Notes under the pieces: model-generated
What the model was told of the DNA's origin: nothing
The model's input: only the letters and a program-made list of their open reading frames with translations
The model's database searches: none
Assembly (NCBI GenBank): GCA_015487695.1
Contig: WFPF01000040.1
Location: 1-60,975, forward strand
Reading direction: 5' to 3'
DNA: 60,975 bases
From: Chitinophagales bacterium
Lineage (GTDB): Bacteria; Bacteroidota; Bacteroidia; Chitinophagales; S012-47
Made by a program: the position numbers and the translations under genes
In this document: one piece after another, positions 49,551 to 59,102 of the stretch
How the letters are laid out: each line of letters begins with the position of its first letter
Position numbering within the stretch: the stretch's first letter is position 1

Positions 49551-49558
49551 TCCTCTAT

Positions 49559-50509
49559 ATGCAGTTATCTATTAAAAGCTTCTTAAAAGTAACAATTTCA
49601 GTCCTTGTTTTTGCAGGGCTCTACATGCAGATAGTAGCGCGGGGTGAATTGAGTGACCTGTGGAGCGCCTTTACAGCAGACAGGGCATCGTACAACTATC
49701 TCTTCCTTGCCGGTGCCTTTCTCTTATTGCCCCTTAATTGGGGGATTGAGGCGTTGAAGTGGCAGTATTTGCTCAGGGGGATAGTGCAAATTTCTTTTCC
49801 GAAGGCTTTGAAAGCAGTTTTGGCCGGGGTCTCGCTGGCCATTGTCACCCCTTCGCGAATAGGGGAATATGGAGCTCGTATTTGGTATCTGAAGCAGGGA
49901 CTGCGCCTCAAAGGTATTGTGGTCACCCTTGTGGGATCCATTGGACAGATAACGGTTACGCTGGTTTTGGGCAGCGCAGGCTTGCTTTTTTTCTTTTTTA
50001 AATCCGGCTTTCCCCGGCAAATTTCGTCCGGACTGGTGATTGCTCTTCTTCTTCTTTTTATGGCCTTCTCGCTCTTTTTGTTTTTTCGACTGGAATGGCT
50101 GGGCTTTCTTTTGCAAAGGCTATCCATATTGAAATCCAGGCGAAAATGGATCCGTGCAGTACGCGTCTTTTCCCACTATAGCAGGAAAAAGCTTACCGGC
50201 CTGCTTTTCCTCTCGGCTGCACGTTTTACTGTGTACGCATTGCAGTTTGCTCTCCTTCTGAAATTCTTTCATGTTTCTATTCTCGTTTTCGAGGGGGCAT
50301 TGCTCTCCTCTGCTGTTTTTCTGGGCCAGATGATGCTGCCCGTTCCGGCTATAGCCGAGTTTGGCACCCGCTCGGGTCTGTCCATTTTTATTTTCGGCAC
50401 ATTTTCTGCTTCTCCTTTGCCGTTGATCAGTGCTTCCCTGGCGTTGTGGCTGATCAATCTGGCTCTGCCGGCATTCTTCGGAGCCTTTTTACTGCTTTTT
50501 AAGAAATAG
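49559..50509 (+). CDS. Lysylphosphatidylglycerol synthase-type flippase-like integral membrane protein
   Basis: Multi-TM; 'LNWGIEALKWQYLL', 'LAGVSLAIVTPSRIGEYGARIWYLK', 'MMLPVPAIAEFGTRSGLSIFIF'. Confidence 0.75.
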   Translation: MQLSIKSFLKVTISVLVFAGLYMQIVARGELSDLWSAFTADRASYNYLFLAGAFLLLPLNWGIEALKWQYLLRGIVQISFPKALKAVLAGVSLAIVTPSRIGEYGARIWYLKQGLRLKGIVVTLVGSIGQITVTLVLGSAGLLFFFFKSGFPRQISSGLVIALLLLFMAFSLFLFFRLEWLGFLLQRLSILKSRRKWIRAVRVFSHYSRKKLTGLLFLSAARFTVYALQFALLLKFFHVSILVFEGALLSSAVFLGQMMLPVPAIAEFGTRSGLSIFIFGTFSASPLPLISASLALWLINLALPAFFGAFLLLFKK

Positions 50510-50517
50510 GAGTTCTC

Positions 50518-51351
50518 ATGATAAACAGGTCTTTTCTTTTTGCCGGATTCATCGGCATCCTTTCACTTTTTTCTTTTCCTGATTCGGGTTCTGACGGGGT
50601 GCAAATAAAAGCTCCGATATATCTGGAAGAACCTGCATTTGCTCCGGGTGAGCAGTTTACACTGAAGATATACTACAACTGGTCTGCGCTCTGGGTGGCT
50701 TCCGGAGAATTAAGCTTCCGGATTTCAAGTGATGAGCTGGAAGGGCGCCCCGTATTTCATCTCCTGGCCATCGGGAAAACGTATGAGGCATACAGTCATA
50801 TCTACCGTGTTTCAGATCGATATGAGAGCTATCTGGATACGCAAACATTGCTTCCTCTTAGGGCGCGAAGAAGAATAGAAGAAGGACGCTTTCGGCTGGA
50901 AGAGGAATATCGCTTCGACCGGAACCGGGAGAGGGTAGCTGTTCAGGAATTTACCAAAGGTCATGAAGGTGAATATGACATGGATCGCCAGACCATGGAC
51001 ATTCTTTCGCTGATACAGCATGCACGAAATCTGGATTTCGATTCTTACCGGCCGGGAGACCGGATTGCCATGTCTGTTTTTATCGACAATGAGCTGATGA
51101 GAACTCAGCTGATATATGAGGGAAAAAAGGAGATAAAAACCCGCAACGGCCGATTTCGTACCATCGTGCTGCGCCAGAAAATGGTAGATAACGAGTATTT
51201 CGATGAGAATGACTTCGTGACTATTTACGTGTCGGATGACCGAAATCGCATTCCCATTCGTCTCGAGTCGCCTCTCACGGTGGGCTGGATAAAAGGTGAC
51301 CTTAAGTCGTACCGTGGCCTCAAATATCCCTTGCAGGCAAGAATCAGATAG
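50518..51351 (+). CDS. DUF3108 domain-containing protein
   Basis: 'FAPGEQFTLKIYYNWSALWVASGELSFRI' and ending 'VGWIKGDLKSYRGLKYPL', typical of DUF3108. Confidence 0.75.
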   Translation: MINRSFLFAGFIGILSLFSFPDSGSDGVQIKAPIYLEEPAFAPGEQFTLKIYYNWSALWVASGELSFRISSDELEGRPVFHLLAIGKTYEAYSHIYRVSDRYESYLDTQTLLPLRARRRIEEGRFRLEEEYRFDRNRERVAVQEFTKGHEGEYDMDRQTMDILSLIQHARNLDFDSYRPGDRIAMSVFIDNELMRTQLIYEGKKEIKTRNGRFRTIVLRQKMVDNEYFDENDFVTIYVSDDRNRIPIRLESPLTVGWIKGDLKSYRGLKYPLQARIR

Positions 51352-51407
51352 GCCTCGGGGAATATCCTGCAATTGCTATTTTTACACTTGAAAAAAAATA
51401 CCGACAC

Positions 51408-52361
51408 ATGCCGTTTTCCAGGGAAATTGAAGAGAAAATTGAATTGCTCAAAGAGAAATATGCCGCTTCGGGGCAGGATATGTTGTCCTATCTCGAAGGT
51501 CTGATTTACCAGGACTTTCTGAATTACTGGGATTATATCAATCTGGACGTATTGCTGAACATCCAGCAACCCCGTACTCCTTTCCCTGACGAAACGGTTT
51601 TTATAGTCTATCATCAGATAACGGAACTGTACTTTAAGCTCACGCTCCATGCCATGAAGCAGATTACCGATGTGGAGCACCCTTCTCCGGAAAACTTCAA
51701 GAAGCAGTTGAGACGCATGAACGACTACTTTAAGAATCTGATTCGTTCTTATGAGATCATGGTGGATGGCATGGACAAAGAGCAGTTTTTAAAATTTCGC
51801 ATGGCCCTGCTTCCTGCCAGCGGCTTTCAGTCGGCACAGTATCGATTTATTGAGATTTTGTCTACCGATGCCGGGAATCTGCTCACGCAGCAATTGCGCG
51901 ATCAACTCGGGGACGAAGAGAACCTTCGCATCTTATACGAAAATTTCTATTGGAAACAAGGTGGAAAGGAGTTACGATCGGGTAATAAAACGTTGACCCT
52001 CCGTCAGTTTGAGAAAAAATATACGGATGACTTTATCAAGGCCCTCTACCGCTATGAGCACGACAACCTGTGGCAGAAGTTTAAGAAACTGCCCGAAGAA
52101 GCCAAAGACGAGGAATTGATCAGGCATATGAAGGATTTTGACCTTAATGTGGAAGTTCGCTGGCCCCTGATGCATTACCGTTCGGCTGTGCGCTATCTGC
52201 ACAAGAAGCCGGAAGATATTGAAGCAACCGGAGGAACCAACTGGCAGGAATATCTGCCACCGCACTTTCAGAAGACTTATCTCTTCCCGGAGCTCTTCAG
52301 CGAAAAGGAAAAAGAAAGCTGGGGGAAGAGCCGCATTACGCGCCCTGCGAAGCCTCATTGA
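51408..52361 (+). CDS. kynA: Tryptophan 2,3-dioxygenase
   Basis: 'LNYWDYINLDVLLNIQQPRTPFPDETVFIVYHQITELYFKLTLHAMKQI', 'ALLPASGFQSAQYRFIEI', 'GGTNWQEYLPPHFQKTYLFPELF'. Confidence 0.92.
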   Translation: MPFSREIEEKIELLKEKYAASGQDMLSYLEGLIYQDFLNYWDYINLDVLLNIQQPRTPFPDETVFIVYHQITELYFKLTLHAMKQITDVEHPSPENFKKQLRRMNDYFKNLIRSYEIMVDGMDKEQFLKFRMALLPASGFQSAQYRFIEILSTDAGNLLTQQLRDQLGDEENLRILYENFYWKQGGKELRSGNKTLTLRQFEKKYTDDFIKALYRYEHDNLWQKFKKLPEEAKDEELIRHMKDFDLNVEVRWPLMHYRSAVRYLHKKPEDIEATGGTNWQEYLPPHFQKTYLFPELFSEKEKESWGKSRITRPAKPH

Positions 52362-52773
52362 TATAGGCAATGCACTTTAGCTCGATGGCTATTGGTGTGG
52401 GCAGGGACCCGACCTCCACCGTGGTGCGGCAGGGCTGATTATCGGAGAAATATTCTCCGTATATGCGGTTGAATGTCTGAAAATCCCGTTTCATATTGAC
52501 CAGAAATACCGTGATATCTACCAGGTCATCCCATTGGGCACCGGAGGCTTCGAGTACCGCACGTACATTTCTGAATACTGAATGTACCTGTGCCTCAAAA
52601 TCAAATTCCAGAAAATTCCCGTAGGCATCCACTTTCAGGCCGGGGATTCCTTTCCCGTCTTTCAGGCGGGGCCCGATACCCGATAAAAACAACAGGGGAC
52701 CTACTCTGCGTGCATGCGGGTAGCTTCCTACTGCTCCGGGTGCTTCCGGGGTGCTAATCTTCTCTTTTTTCAT
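52336..52773 (-). CDS. RidA family protein (candidate 2-aminomuconate deaminase)
   Basis: Start refined to MKKEKISTPEAPGAVGSYPHARRVGPLLFLSGIGPR; 'NQPCRTTVEVGSLPTPIAIELKCIAY'; context with aminomuconate pathway genes. Confidence 0.85.
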   Translation of the reverse strand: MKKEKISTPEAPGAVGSYPHARRVGPLLFLSGIGPRLKDGKGIPGLKVDAYGNFLEFDFEAQVHSVFRNVRAVLEASGAQWDDLVDITVFLVNMKRDFQTFNRIYGEYFSDNQPCRTTVEVGSLPTPIAIELKCIAYINEASQGA

Positions 52774-53791
52774 CTTTTTCCAAATTATGTTGTTGGTTGG
52801 CCATGACCATTTCAAGATTCCATTCAATTTTTCGAACAAATTTATGAGCCCTCACAGGGCAATCCTTTATCAGGCAATGCGGGCATGAATCGTCCGTACA
52901 AGGGTCTACATGAATGAAAAATTCAACCCGTTTGCCTACGTTCCGGTTGATCAGGCGATCTATTTCTTCAATCTCGTCATGGGCTTTTCGCACATCATAA
53001 TACCAGGGCAGCGTTACGTGGCAATCGATATGGAGTTGGTGCCCGTATTTTATCACACGCATGTTGTGAATATCGATCCACTCTTCCTGCCGGTGTGCAT
53101 TTAATATTCCGATGATCTTTTCAAGGACCTTTATATCGGCTTCATCCATAATGCCACTGAGCGAAGTGCGCAGTATTCTGATTCCCGTAACAATGATAAT
53201 CAAACCGAAAAGGATGGCAATAAGACTGTCGAGCCAAATGAATCCGGTGAGAATAATGAGTCCCAGGCCGACAATCAACCCAAGGGTGGAGTAGGCATCC
53301 GACTTCAGATGTTCACCGCTGGCTGTCAGGGCGGCCGAATCGTTTTTCCTTCCCGTTCGGGCGGCATAGTAGCCCATGAGATAATTGATCACTCCACCGG
53401 CAATGACAATGTAAAGTCCGATATCGAGGCTATGCAGTTCGACCGGATAAACAAGGTTGTAAATTGATTTTACGATGATGATTCCACCTGCAATAAAAAT
53501 CATCGCTCCTTCGACAGCTGCAGAGATAAACTCTGCTTTTCCATGTCCGTAGGGGTGGTTGCTGTCGCTGGGTTTGGCAGAGAGAATGAGGCTGTAAAGT
53601 CCCAGCGCACCGGCCACAACATTGACAATGCTTTCGACCGCATCGGTAAGAACGGCATTGGAGTGGGTGATAAAATAGGCAATAAACTTGGCCAGGAGTA
53701 CCAGCAAGCCGATGCCCAGAATAAAACTCTGTACCCGTACATTCAGGCGGGCTTCTTTTTCTCCCGGCCGGTATGTGCCTTGAGACATCAT
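52754..53791 (-). CDS. Cation diffusion facilitator (CDF) family transporter
   Basis: 'KFIAYFITHSNAVLTDAVESIVNVVAGALGLYSLILSAKPSDSNHPYGHGKAEFISAAVEG'; C-terminal cytoplasmic domain 'HQLHIDCHVTLPWY'. Confidence 0.94.
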   Translation of the reverse strand: MMSQGTYRPGEKEARLNVRVQSFILGIGLLVLLAKFIAYFITHSNAVLTDAVESIVNVVAGALGLYSLILSAKPSDSNHPYGHGKAEFISAAVEGAMIFIAGGIIIVKSIYNLVYPVELHSLDIGLYIVIAGGVINYLMGYYAARTGRKNDSAALTASGEHLKSDAYSTLGLIVGLGLIILTGFIWLDSLIAILFGLIIIVTGIRILRTSLSGIMDEADIKVLEKIIGILNAHRQEEWIDIHNMRVIKYGHQLHIDCHVTLPWYYDVRKAHDEIEEIDRLINRNVGKRVEFFIHVDPCTDDSCPHCLIKDCPVRAHKFVRKIEWNLEMVMANQQHNLEKDEKRED

Positions 53792-55242
53792 CGGTATTTG
53801 ATGCAGACATTTTTGGGCTCAGTAAAGAAACGCAGCACTTCCCATCCGCCTTCGCGTCCCATGCCCGAGTTTTTCATGCCGCCAAACGGAGTGCGAAGAT
53901 CGCGCAACATCCAGCAATTGATCCAGACGATTCCCGTCTCGATTGATTCTGCCAGGCGATGGGCACGGCTGAGGTTCTCCGTCCAGATGGATGAAGCAAG
54001 GCCATATTCGCTGGCATTGGCTTTGCGCAGGGCATCCTCTTCGTCCGTAAAGGGGGCAATGCTGACTACCGGACCAAATATTTCTTCCTGATTGGTGCGG
54101 CAGTGTTCGTCAAGTCCTTCGATGATAGTGGGCTCCACAAAGTAGCCATTGCTGCATCGCTTGTTCACTTCGGGGATGCCGCCTCCAAGTAAAATGCGTC
54201 CCCCCTCATCTTTGGCCAGTTCGATGTAGGAAAGAATCTTTTCCTGATGATCTTTCGAAACCACCGCCCCTACCTGGGTATCCGGTGACTGGGGGTCGCC
54301 CACGCGCAATAGGCTTGCCTTTTCGAGAAAAGCAAGCTTGAAGCGTTCGTAGATACTTTCTTCGACCAGAATGCGCGATCCGCAGAGGCAGATTTGTCCC
54401 TGATTTGAAAAAGAAGAACGAAGCACGGTCTGTATCATGCGCTCAAAATCGCAATCGGCAAATATGACGGTGGGATTTTTACCACCCAGTTCGAGCGACA
54501 TTTTTTTGAAAAGGGGAGCAGCAAGAGAGGCTATTTTTTTGCCCGTCTCGGTGCCTCCCGTAAAACTGATGGCTTTGATATCATCCGATAGCACCATGGC
54601 TTCGCCTACTTTGCGGCCCAGTCCGTGCAGAATGTTCAGCACGCCCGGGGGCAACCCGGCTTCGATGCAAATCTTGGAGAGCAGATATGCCGTCATGGGG
54701 GTTACTTCGGATGGCTTGGCCACCACGGTATTGCCAATGGCGAGAGCCGGGGCGATTTTCCAGGTAAAAAGGTAGAGCGGAAGGTTCCAGGGAGAGATGC
54801 AAGCCACGGCTCCCAAGGGTCTGCGCAGGGTGTAGTTGATGGCACCGCTGGTCATATGATGCGATTCGGAAGAAAAGTGTTTGATGGCCGAAGCGAAAAA
54901 GCGAAAATTTTCGACCGCCCGGGGTATGTCAACGGTTCGCGCCAGGTTGACCGGTTTCCCGTTGTCTTCCGACTCGGCCACAGCCATAAGGTCCAGGTTC
55001 TGATAAATAAGATCCGCAATTCTGTTGAGCAGGCCCCAGCGAAAAGCAATCGGCTGGCGGGACCATTCGGAGAAGGCATTTTTAGCAGCGGCCACAGCCA
55101 GTTCCACATCCCGCTCATCCGAATTGGGGATGTAGGAATAGACTTCTCCCGTAGCCGGGTTGATATTGTCCAGATACTCATTGGGTACCGGATCTACAAG
55201 CTCTCCGTTGATGTAATTCTTGATGTATTTATCCGTCTTCAT
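53788..55242 (-). CDS. Aldehyde dehydrogenase (candidate 2-aminomuconic 6-semialdehyde dehydrogenase)
   Basis: Start refined to MKTDKYIKNYING; 'LELGGKNPTVIFADCDFERM', 'SNQGQICLCGSRILVEE', 'NQEEIFGPVVSIAPF'; context. Confidence 0.88.
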   Translation of the reverse strand: MKTDKYIKNYINGELVDPVPNEYLDNINPATGEVYSYIPNSDERDVELAVAAAKNAFSEWSRQPIAFRWGLLNRIADLIYQNLDLMAVAESEDNGKPVNLARTVDIPRAVENFRFFASAIKHFSSESHHMTSGAINYTLRRPLGAVACISPWNLPLYLFTWKIAPALAIGNTVVAKPSEVTPMTAYLLSKICIEAGLPPGVLNILHGLGRKVGEAMVLSDDIKAISFTGGTETGKKIASLAAPLFKKMSLELGGKNPTVIFADCDFERMIQTVLRSSFSNQGQICLCGSRILVEESIYERFKLAFLEKASLLRVGDPQSPDTQVGAVVSKDHQEKILSYIELAKDEGGRILLGGGIPEVNKRCSNGYFVEPTIIEGLDEHCRTNQEEIFGPVVSIAPFTDEEDALRKANASEYGLASSIWTENLSRAHRLAESIETGIVWINCWMLRDLRTPFGGMKNSGMGREGGWEVLRFFTEPKNVCIKYR

Positions 55243-55252
55243 AAGCCAGAAT

Positions 55253-56044
55253 TTATAGGCTGCCCGTGCGGCCTCCATCTACCGGTAAATTGATTCCCGT
55301 AATATATGAAGCGGCCGGACTGGCCAGAAATGCAATGGCATTGGCTATCTCTCCGGCAGAGGCAAAGCGTTTCATGGGTATAATCGATTTCATCGCTTCA
55401 CTGACTTCCTCTGTGCTTTTTCCACCGGCCTTCGCTTTGGATTGAATGATGCTTTCCAGCCTGCCGGTCAGTGTGGCACCAGGCAGTACATTGTTTACCG
55501 TAATGCGATCAGCGGCCAGCTCATTGGCCATGGTTTTCGACCAGTTGGCTACAGCTCCGCGAATGGTATTCGATACTCCGAGACCCCGCAAAGGTATTTT
55601 TACCGATGTGGATATAACGTTGATGATGCGGCCATATCCGGCCAGCCGCATGCCGGGGATAAGCGCCCTGCTCAGCAGTTGAGCCGTGATGAGATGCATC
55701 TCAAAGGCCCTTCGGAACTCATCGGCAGCGGCTTCGGTGATCGGGCCACCCGGAGGGCCTCCCGTATTGTTGATGAGTATTTGATAGCTGATGCCATTTT
55801 GCAGCATATGATGTTGCACCTTCTCTGCCGCGCTTTCGGCTTCCGCAAAATCTGCCGCAATGAAGTCATGTGCCTGTCCATTGCCTTTTGGAAGTTCATC
55901 CAGACATTGTTTTAGTTTTTCTTCATTTCGGGCCAGCAGTGTAACACGGGCTCCGAGGCTTGCCAGTTCTATGGCGGACGCTTTCCCAATGCCTCCCGTA
56001 GCGCCTCCTACAAGGGCATGTTTATTCGACAAATCCAGATTCAT
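55253..56044 (-). CDS. SDR-fold protein with non-canonical active site
   Basis: Start refined to MNLDLSNKHALVGGATGGIGKASA; 'LINNTGGPPGGP'; 'SNTIRGAVANWSKTMANELA' where YxxxK is expected; 'ITVNNVLPGATLT'; 'GINLPVDGGRTGSL'. Confidence 0.88.
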   Translation of the reverse strand: MNLDLSNKHALVGGATGGIGKASAIELASLGARVTLLARNEEKLKQCLDELPKGNGQAHDFIAADFAEAESAAEKVQHHMLQNGISYQILINNTGGPPGGPITEAAADEFRRAFEMHLITAQLLSRALIPGMRLAGYGRIINVISTSVKIPLRGLGVSNTIRGAVANWSKTMANELAADRITVNNVLPGATLTGRLESIIQSKAKAGGKSTEEVSEAMKSIIPMKRFASAGEIANAIAFLASPAASYITGINLPVDGGRTGSL

Positions 56045-56220
56045 GACAATAAAGATAAGGCAAAGCCTCATTGATAAAAATCTGACAACCCTGCCCGGCA
56101 GGTATGAAAGGTAGATTAAAAGAGAGGATGAAGGGCATTTGCAGAAGATGAAAATAATTCTTTCTGCAAGCTATATTTCAAAAAATGCTAACTTTCTATC
56201 CGTAATCAAACTGCTTGATC

Positions 56221-56751
56221 ATGTCTGTAATGAAACCCTTTAACCTGAATCAATGGCTCGAAGCAAACCGGGACAAACTAAAGCCACCGGTGGGCAACAA
56301 AAATCTCTATCCCGAAGGCGAGGATTATATCGTAATGGTGGTGGCCGGGCCCAATGCGCGCAAAGACTACCACTACAATGAAACCGAGGAATTATTTTAT
56401 CAACTGGAGGGAAATATCACAGTCAGAATCCAGGAAAACGGCCAGGCGGTAGATATGAAACTGGGACCCGGAGACATGTTTCTTCTCCCGGCCAGGGTGC
56501 CGCATTCCCCCATGCGCGAAGAAGGCTCTATCGGACTGGTCATTGAAAGAGTAAGAAAAGACAGCGATTTCAAGGATGGCCTGCAGTGGTACTGCGAGCA
56601 GTGCAACAACAAGCTGCACGAAGTATATTTCAAACTTGTCGATATTGAAAAGGACTTTCTCCCCAGGTTCAGAGAATTTTACGGTTCGGAATCTTTGCGA
56701 ACCTGCAGTTCCTGCGGTCATGTGATGGAAAGTGATCCCCGCTTCGTATAA
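56221..56751 (+). CDS. nbaC: 3-hydroxyanthranilate 3,4-dioxygenase
   Basis: Cupin; 'MVVAGPNARKDYHYNETEELFYQLEGNITVRIQENG', 'PARVPHSPMREEGSIGLVIER', C-terminal rubredoxin-like 'WYCEQCNNKLHEVYF...RTCSSCGHVM'. Confidence 0.93.
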   Translation: MSVMKPFNLNQWLEANRDKLKPPVGNKNLYPEGEDYIVMVVAGPNARKDYHYNETEELFYQLEGNITVRIQENGQAVDMKLGPGDMFLLPARVPHSPMREEGSIGLVIERVRKDSDFKDGLQWYCEQCNNKLHEVYFKLVDIEKDFLPRFREFYGSESLRTCSSCGHVMESDPRFV

Positions 56752-56771
56752 GTAAAATCAACGAAAGATAT

Positions 56772-57785
56772 ATGCCTCTTAAGATTGATATCCATACCCA
56801 TATTATGCCCGCACATGTGCCCCGCTGGGCAGGGCAATTCGGCTACAACGGATTTGTGCACCTCGAGCACAAGGGCCCCGGTTGTGCGCACATGATGAAG
56901 GGCGATGAATTTTTCAGAGAAGTTCAGGCCAATACCTGGGACAGCATGGCACGGTTGTCCGATTGCGATGTCCACCATGTGGATGTGCAGGTATTGTCGA
57001 CAATACCCGTTTTGTTTAGTTACTGGGCGAAGCCGCAGCATGCCTATGATGTAGCGCGTTTTCTGAATGACCACATTGCCGACACGGTGGCAGAGCATCC
57101 CAGACGCTTTGTCGGCCTGGCCACCCTTCCTATGCAGTCTGTCGATCTTTCGCTGCAAGAGCTGGAAAGAAGCATAAAGGAACTGGGATTGGCAGGAATT
57201 GAAATCGGGTCACATATCAACCACCAAAACCTGAATGATCCTGCATTTTATCCCCTTTGGCAGCTTGCCGAAGAACTTGGTGCTGCCGTATTTGTGCATC
57301 CCTGGGATATGATGGGGATGAAAGACATGCCAGACTATTGGTTGCCCTGGCTGGTGGGTATGCCGGCCGAAACCTCGAGGGCCATCTGCTCCATGATATT
57401 CGGGGGTGTATTCGAGAAGTTTCCCAATTTGCGTGTGGCCTTTGCGCATGGTGGCGGGGCCTTTCCGGCAAGCATCGGACGCATCGAGCATGGATTTAAC
57501 GTACGGCCCGACCTTTGTGCCGTTGACAACAAGGTGAAACCGAGTGCCTATCTCGGCCGTTTTTGGCTCGACTCACTGGTACACGATCGCAAGATGCTGG
57601 ACTACATTATCGGCCTGGTGGGGGCCGAAAAGGTTGCCCTCGGTACGGATTATCCCTTTCCGCTGGGCGAACTCGAGCCGGGGAAACTCATTGAAGAAGG
57701 CAACTATGATCCTGAAGTGCGCGACTATCTGCTTCACCGCTCGGCACTGGAATGGCTGGACATGAATAAAGATCAATTTTTATGA
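56772..57785 (+). CDS. Amidohydrolase family, 2-amino-3-carboxymuconate-6-semialdehyde decarboxylase (ACMSD)
   Basis: 'IDIHTHIMPAHVPRW', 'VFVHPWDMMG', 'RVAFAHGGGAFP', 'ALGTDYPFPLGE'; position in kynurenine operon. Confidence 0.92.
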   Translation: MPLKIDIHTHIMPAHVPRWAGQFGYNGFVHLEHKGPGCAHMMKGDEFFREVQANTWDSMARLSDCDVHHVDVQVLSTIPVLFSYWAKPQHAYDVARFLNDHIADTVAEHPRRFVGLATLPMQSVDLSLQELERSIKELGLAGIEIGSHINHQNLNDPAFYPLWQLAEELGAAVFVHPWDMMGMKDMPDYWLPWLVGMPAETSRAICSMIFGGVFEKFPNLRVAFAHGGGAFPASIGRIEHGFNVRPDLCAVDNKVKPSAYLGRFWLDSLVHDRKMLDYIIGLVGAEKVALGTDYPFPLGELEPGKLIEEGNYDPEVRDYLLHRSALEWLDMNKDQFL

Positions 57786-57815
57786 AATTTGTTGCTCAGC
57801 CATTAAACCCGGAAT

Positions 57816-59093
57816 ATGTCATTTGAAAACAGCCTTTCTTTTGCCCGGCAACTGGATTTTAACGATCCGCTCAAGCGCTTCAGAAGCCACTTTTATATTC
57901 CGGTAAAAAATGCGGAAGAAGTGATATACTTCTGTGGCAACTCGCTTGGCCTACAGCCCAAATCGGCTCGCACCTATTTCGAACAGGAACTTCTCGACTG
58001 GGAGCAACTGGGCGTAGAGGGGCATTTCAAAGCACGCAACCCGTGGATGTATTACCACCACCGCTTTAAGAAGCCCCTGGCCAATATTGTAGGGGCTCTG
58101 CCCGAGGAGGTGGCCGCCATGAACCAACTGAGTGTGAACCTGCACCTGATGATGATTTCTTTTTATCGCCCCGACAGGAAGCGCTTTAAGATCATAGTAG
58201 AGGACTCCCTCTTCCCCTCAGACCGCTATGCCGTGCAGAGTCAGCTTAGGTTTCATGGTTTTGATCCCGAAGAAGGACTGATTGAGTTGAAGCCGAGAGA
58301 AGGTGAGTATACACTGAGGACTGCGGATATTCTGGAAGAAATAGAGGCCCATCGCGAGGAGCTGGCACTTATCATGCTGGGCGGAGTGAATTACTACACA
58401 GGCCAGCTTTTTGACATGGCCCGCATAAGCGAATACGGACATCGTGCCGGAGCTTTCGTAGGCTTTGACCTGGCACATGCAGCCGGCAATGTGATGTTGA
58501 ATCTGCACGACTGGAATGTAGACTTTGCTGTCTGGTGCAGCTACAAATATCTCAACTCCGGACCGGGCGGAGTGGCCGGGGCCTTCGTACACTCAAGGCA
58601 TCACCATGAGGAACTGCCGCGCTTCAACGGCTGGTGGGGCAATGAAGAAGAGAGTCGCTTTGAGATGAGCAGGGAATTCAGACCTGCTCCGGGCATTGAC
58701 CGCTGGCAACTCAGCAATGCACCGGTATTCAACATGGTCGCTCATGCGGCTGCCTTGGATTTGTTCGAAGTGGCCGGCATGGAGTTGCTCCGTCAGAAAA
58801 GTGAGAAACTTACCGCCTATCTCGAGTATCTCCTTGAGGATGCCATTGCCAAAGGGAAATTGGATGCCCGGATAATTACACCTTCCGATCCCCTGCAGCG
58901 GGGAGCGCAACTTTCCATCCTCACAGGGGCGAACGGAAAACAACTGTACAACAAGCTGGAGGCCGGAAATGTAATTGCCGACTGGCGGGAGCCAAATGTG
59001 ATCAGAGTGGCTCCGGTTCCGCTTTACAATAAATTTGAAGAAGTATACCGCTTTGTAGAGATACTGAGCAGCGACTGGGAAAGCGAAGATTAA
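57816..59093 (+). CDS. kynU: Kynureninase
   Basis: 'VIYFCGNSLGLQPKSARTYFEQELLDWEQLGVEGHF', PLP-lysine region 'FAVWCSYKYLNSGPGGVAGAFVH'. Confidence 0.95.
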   Translation: MSFENSLSFARQLDFNDPLKRFRSHFYIPVKNAEEVIYFCGNSLGLQPKSARTYFEQELLDWEQLGVEGHFKARNPWMYYHHRFKKPLANIVGALPEEVAAMNQLSVNLHLMMISFYRPDRKRFKIIVEDSLFPSDRYAVQSQLRFHGFDPEEGLIELKPREGEYTLRTADILEEIEAHREELALIMLGGVNYYTGQLFDMARISEYGHRAGAFVGFDLAHAAGNVMLNLHDWNVDFAVWCSYKYLNSGPGGVAGAFVHSRHHHEELPRFNGWWGNEEESRFEMSREFRPAPGIDRWQLSNAPVFNMVAHAAALDLFEVAGMELLRQKSEKLTAYLEYLLEDAIAKGKLDARIITPSDPLQRGAQLSILTGANGKQLYNKLEAGNVIADWREPNVIRVAPVPLYNKFEEVYRFVEILSSDWESED

Positions 59094-59102
59094 TTGAAGA
59101 AA

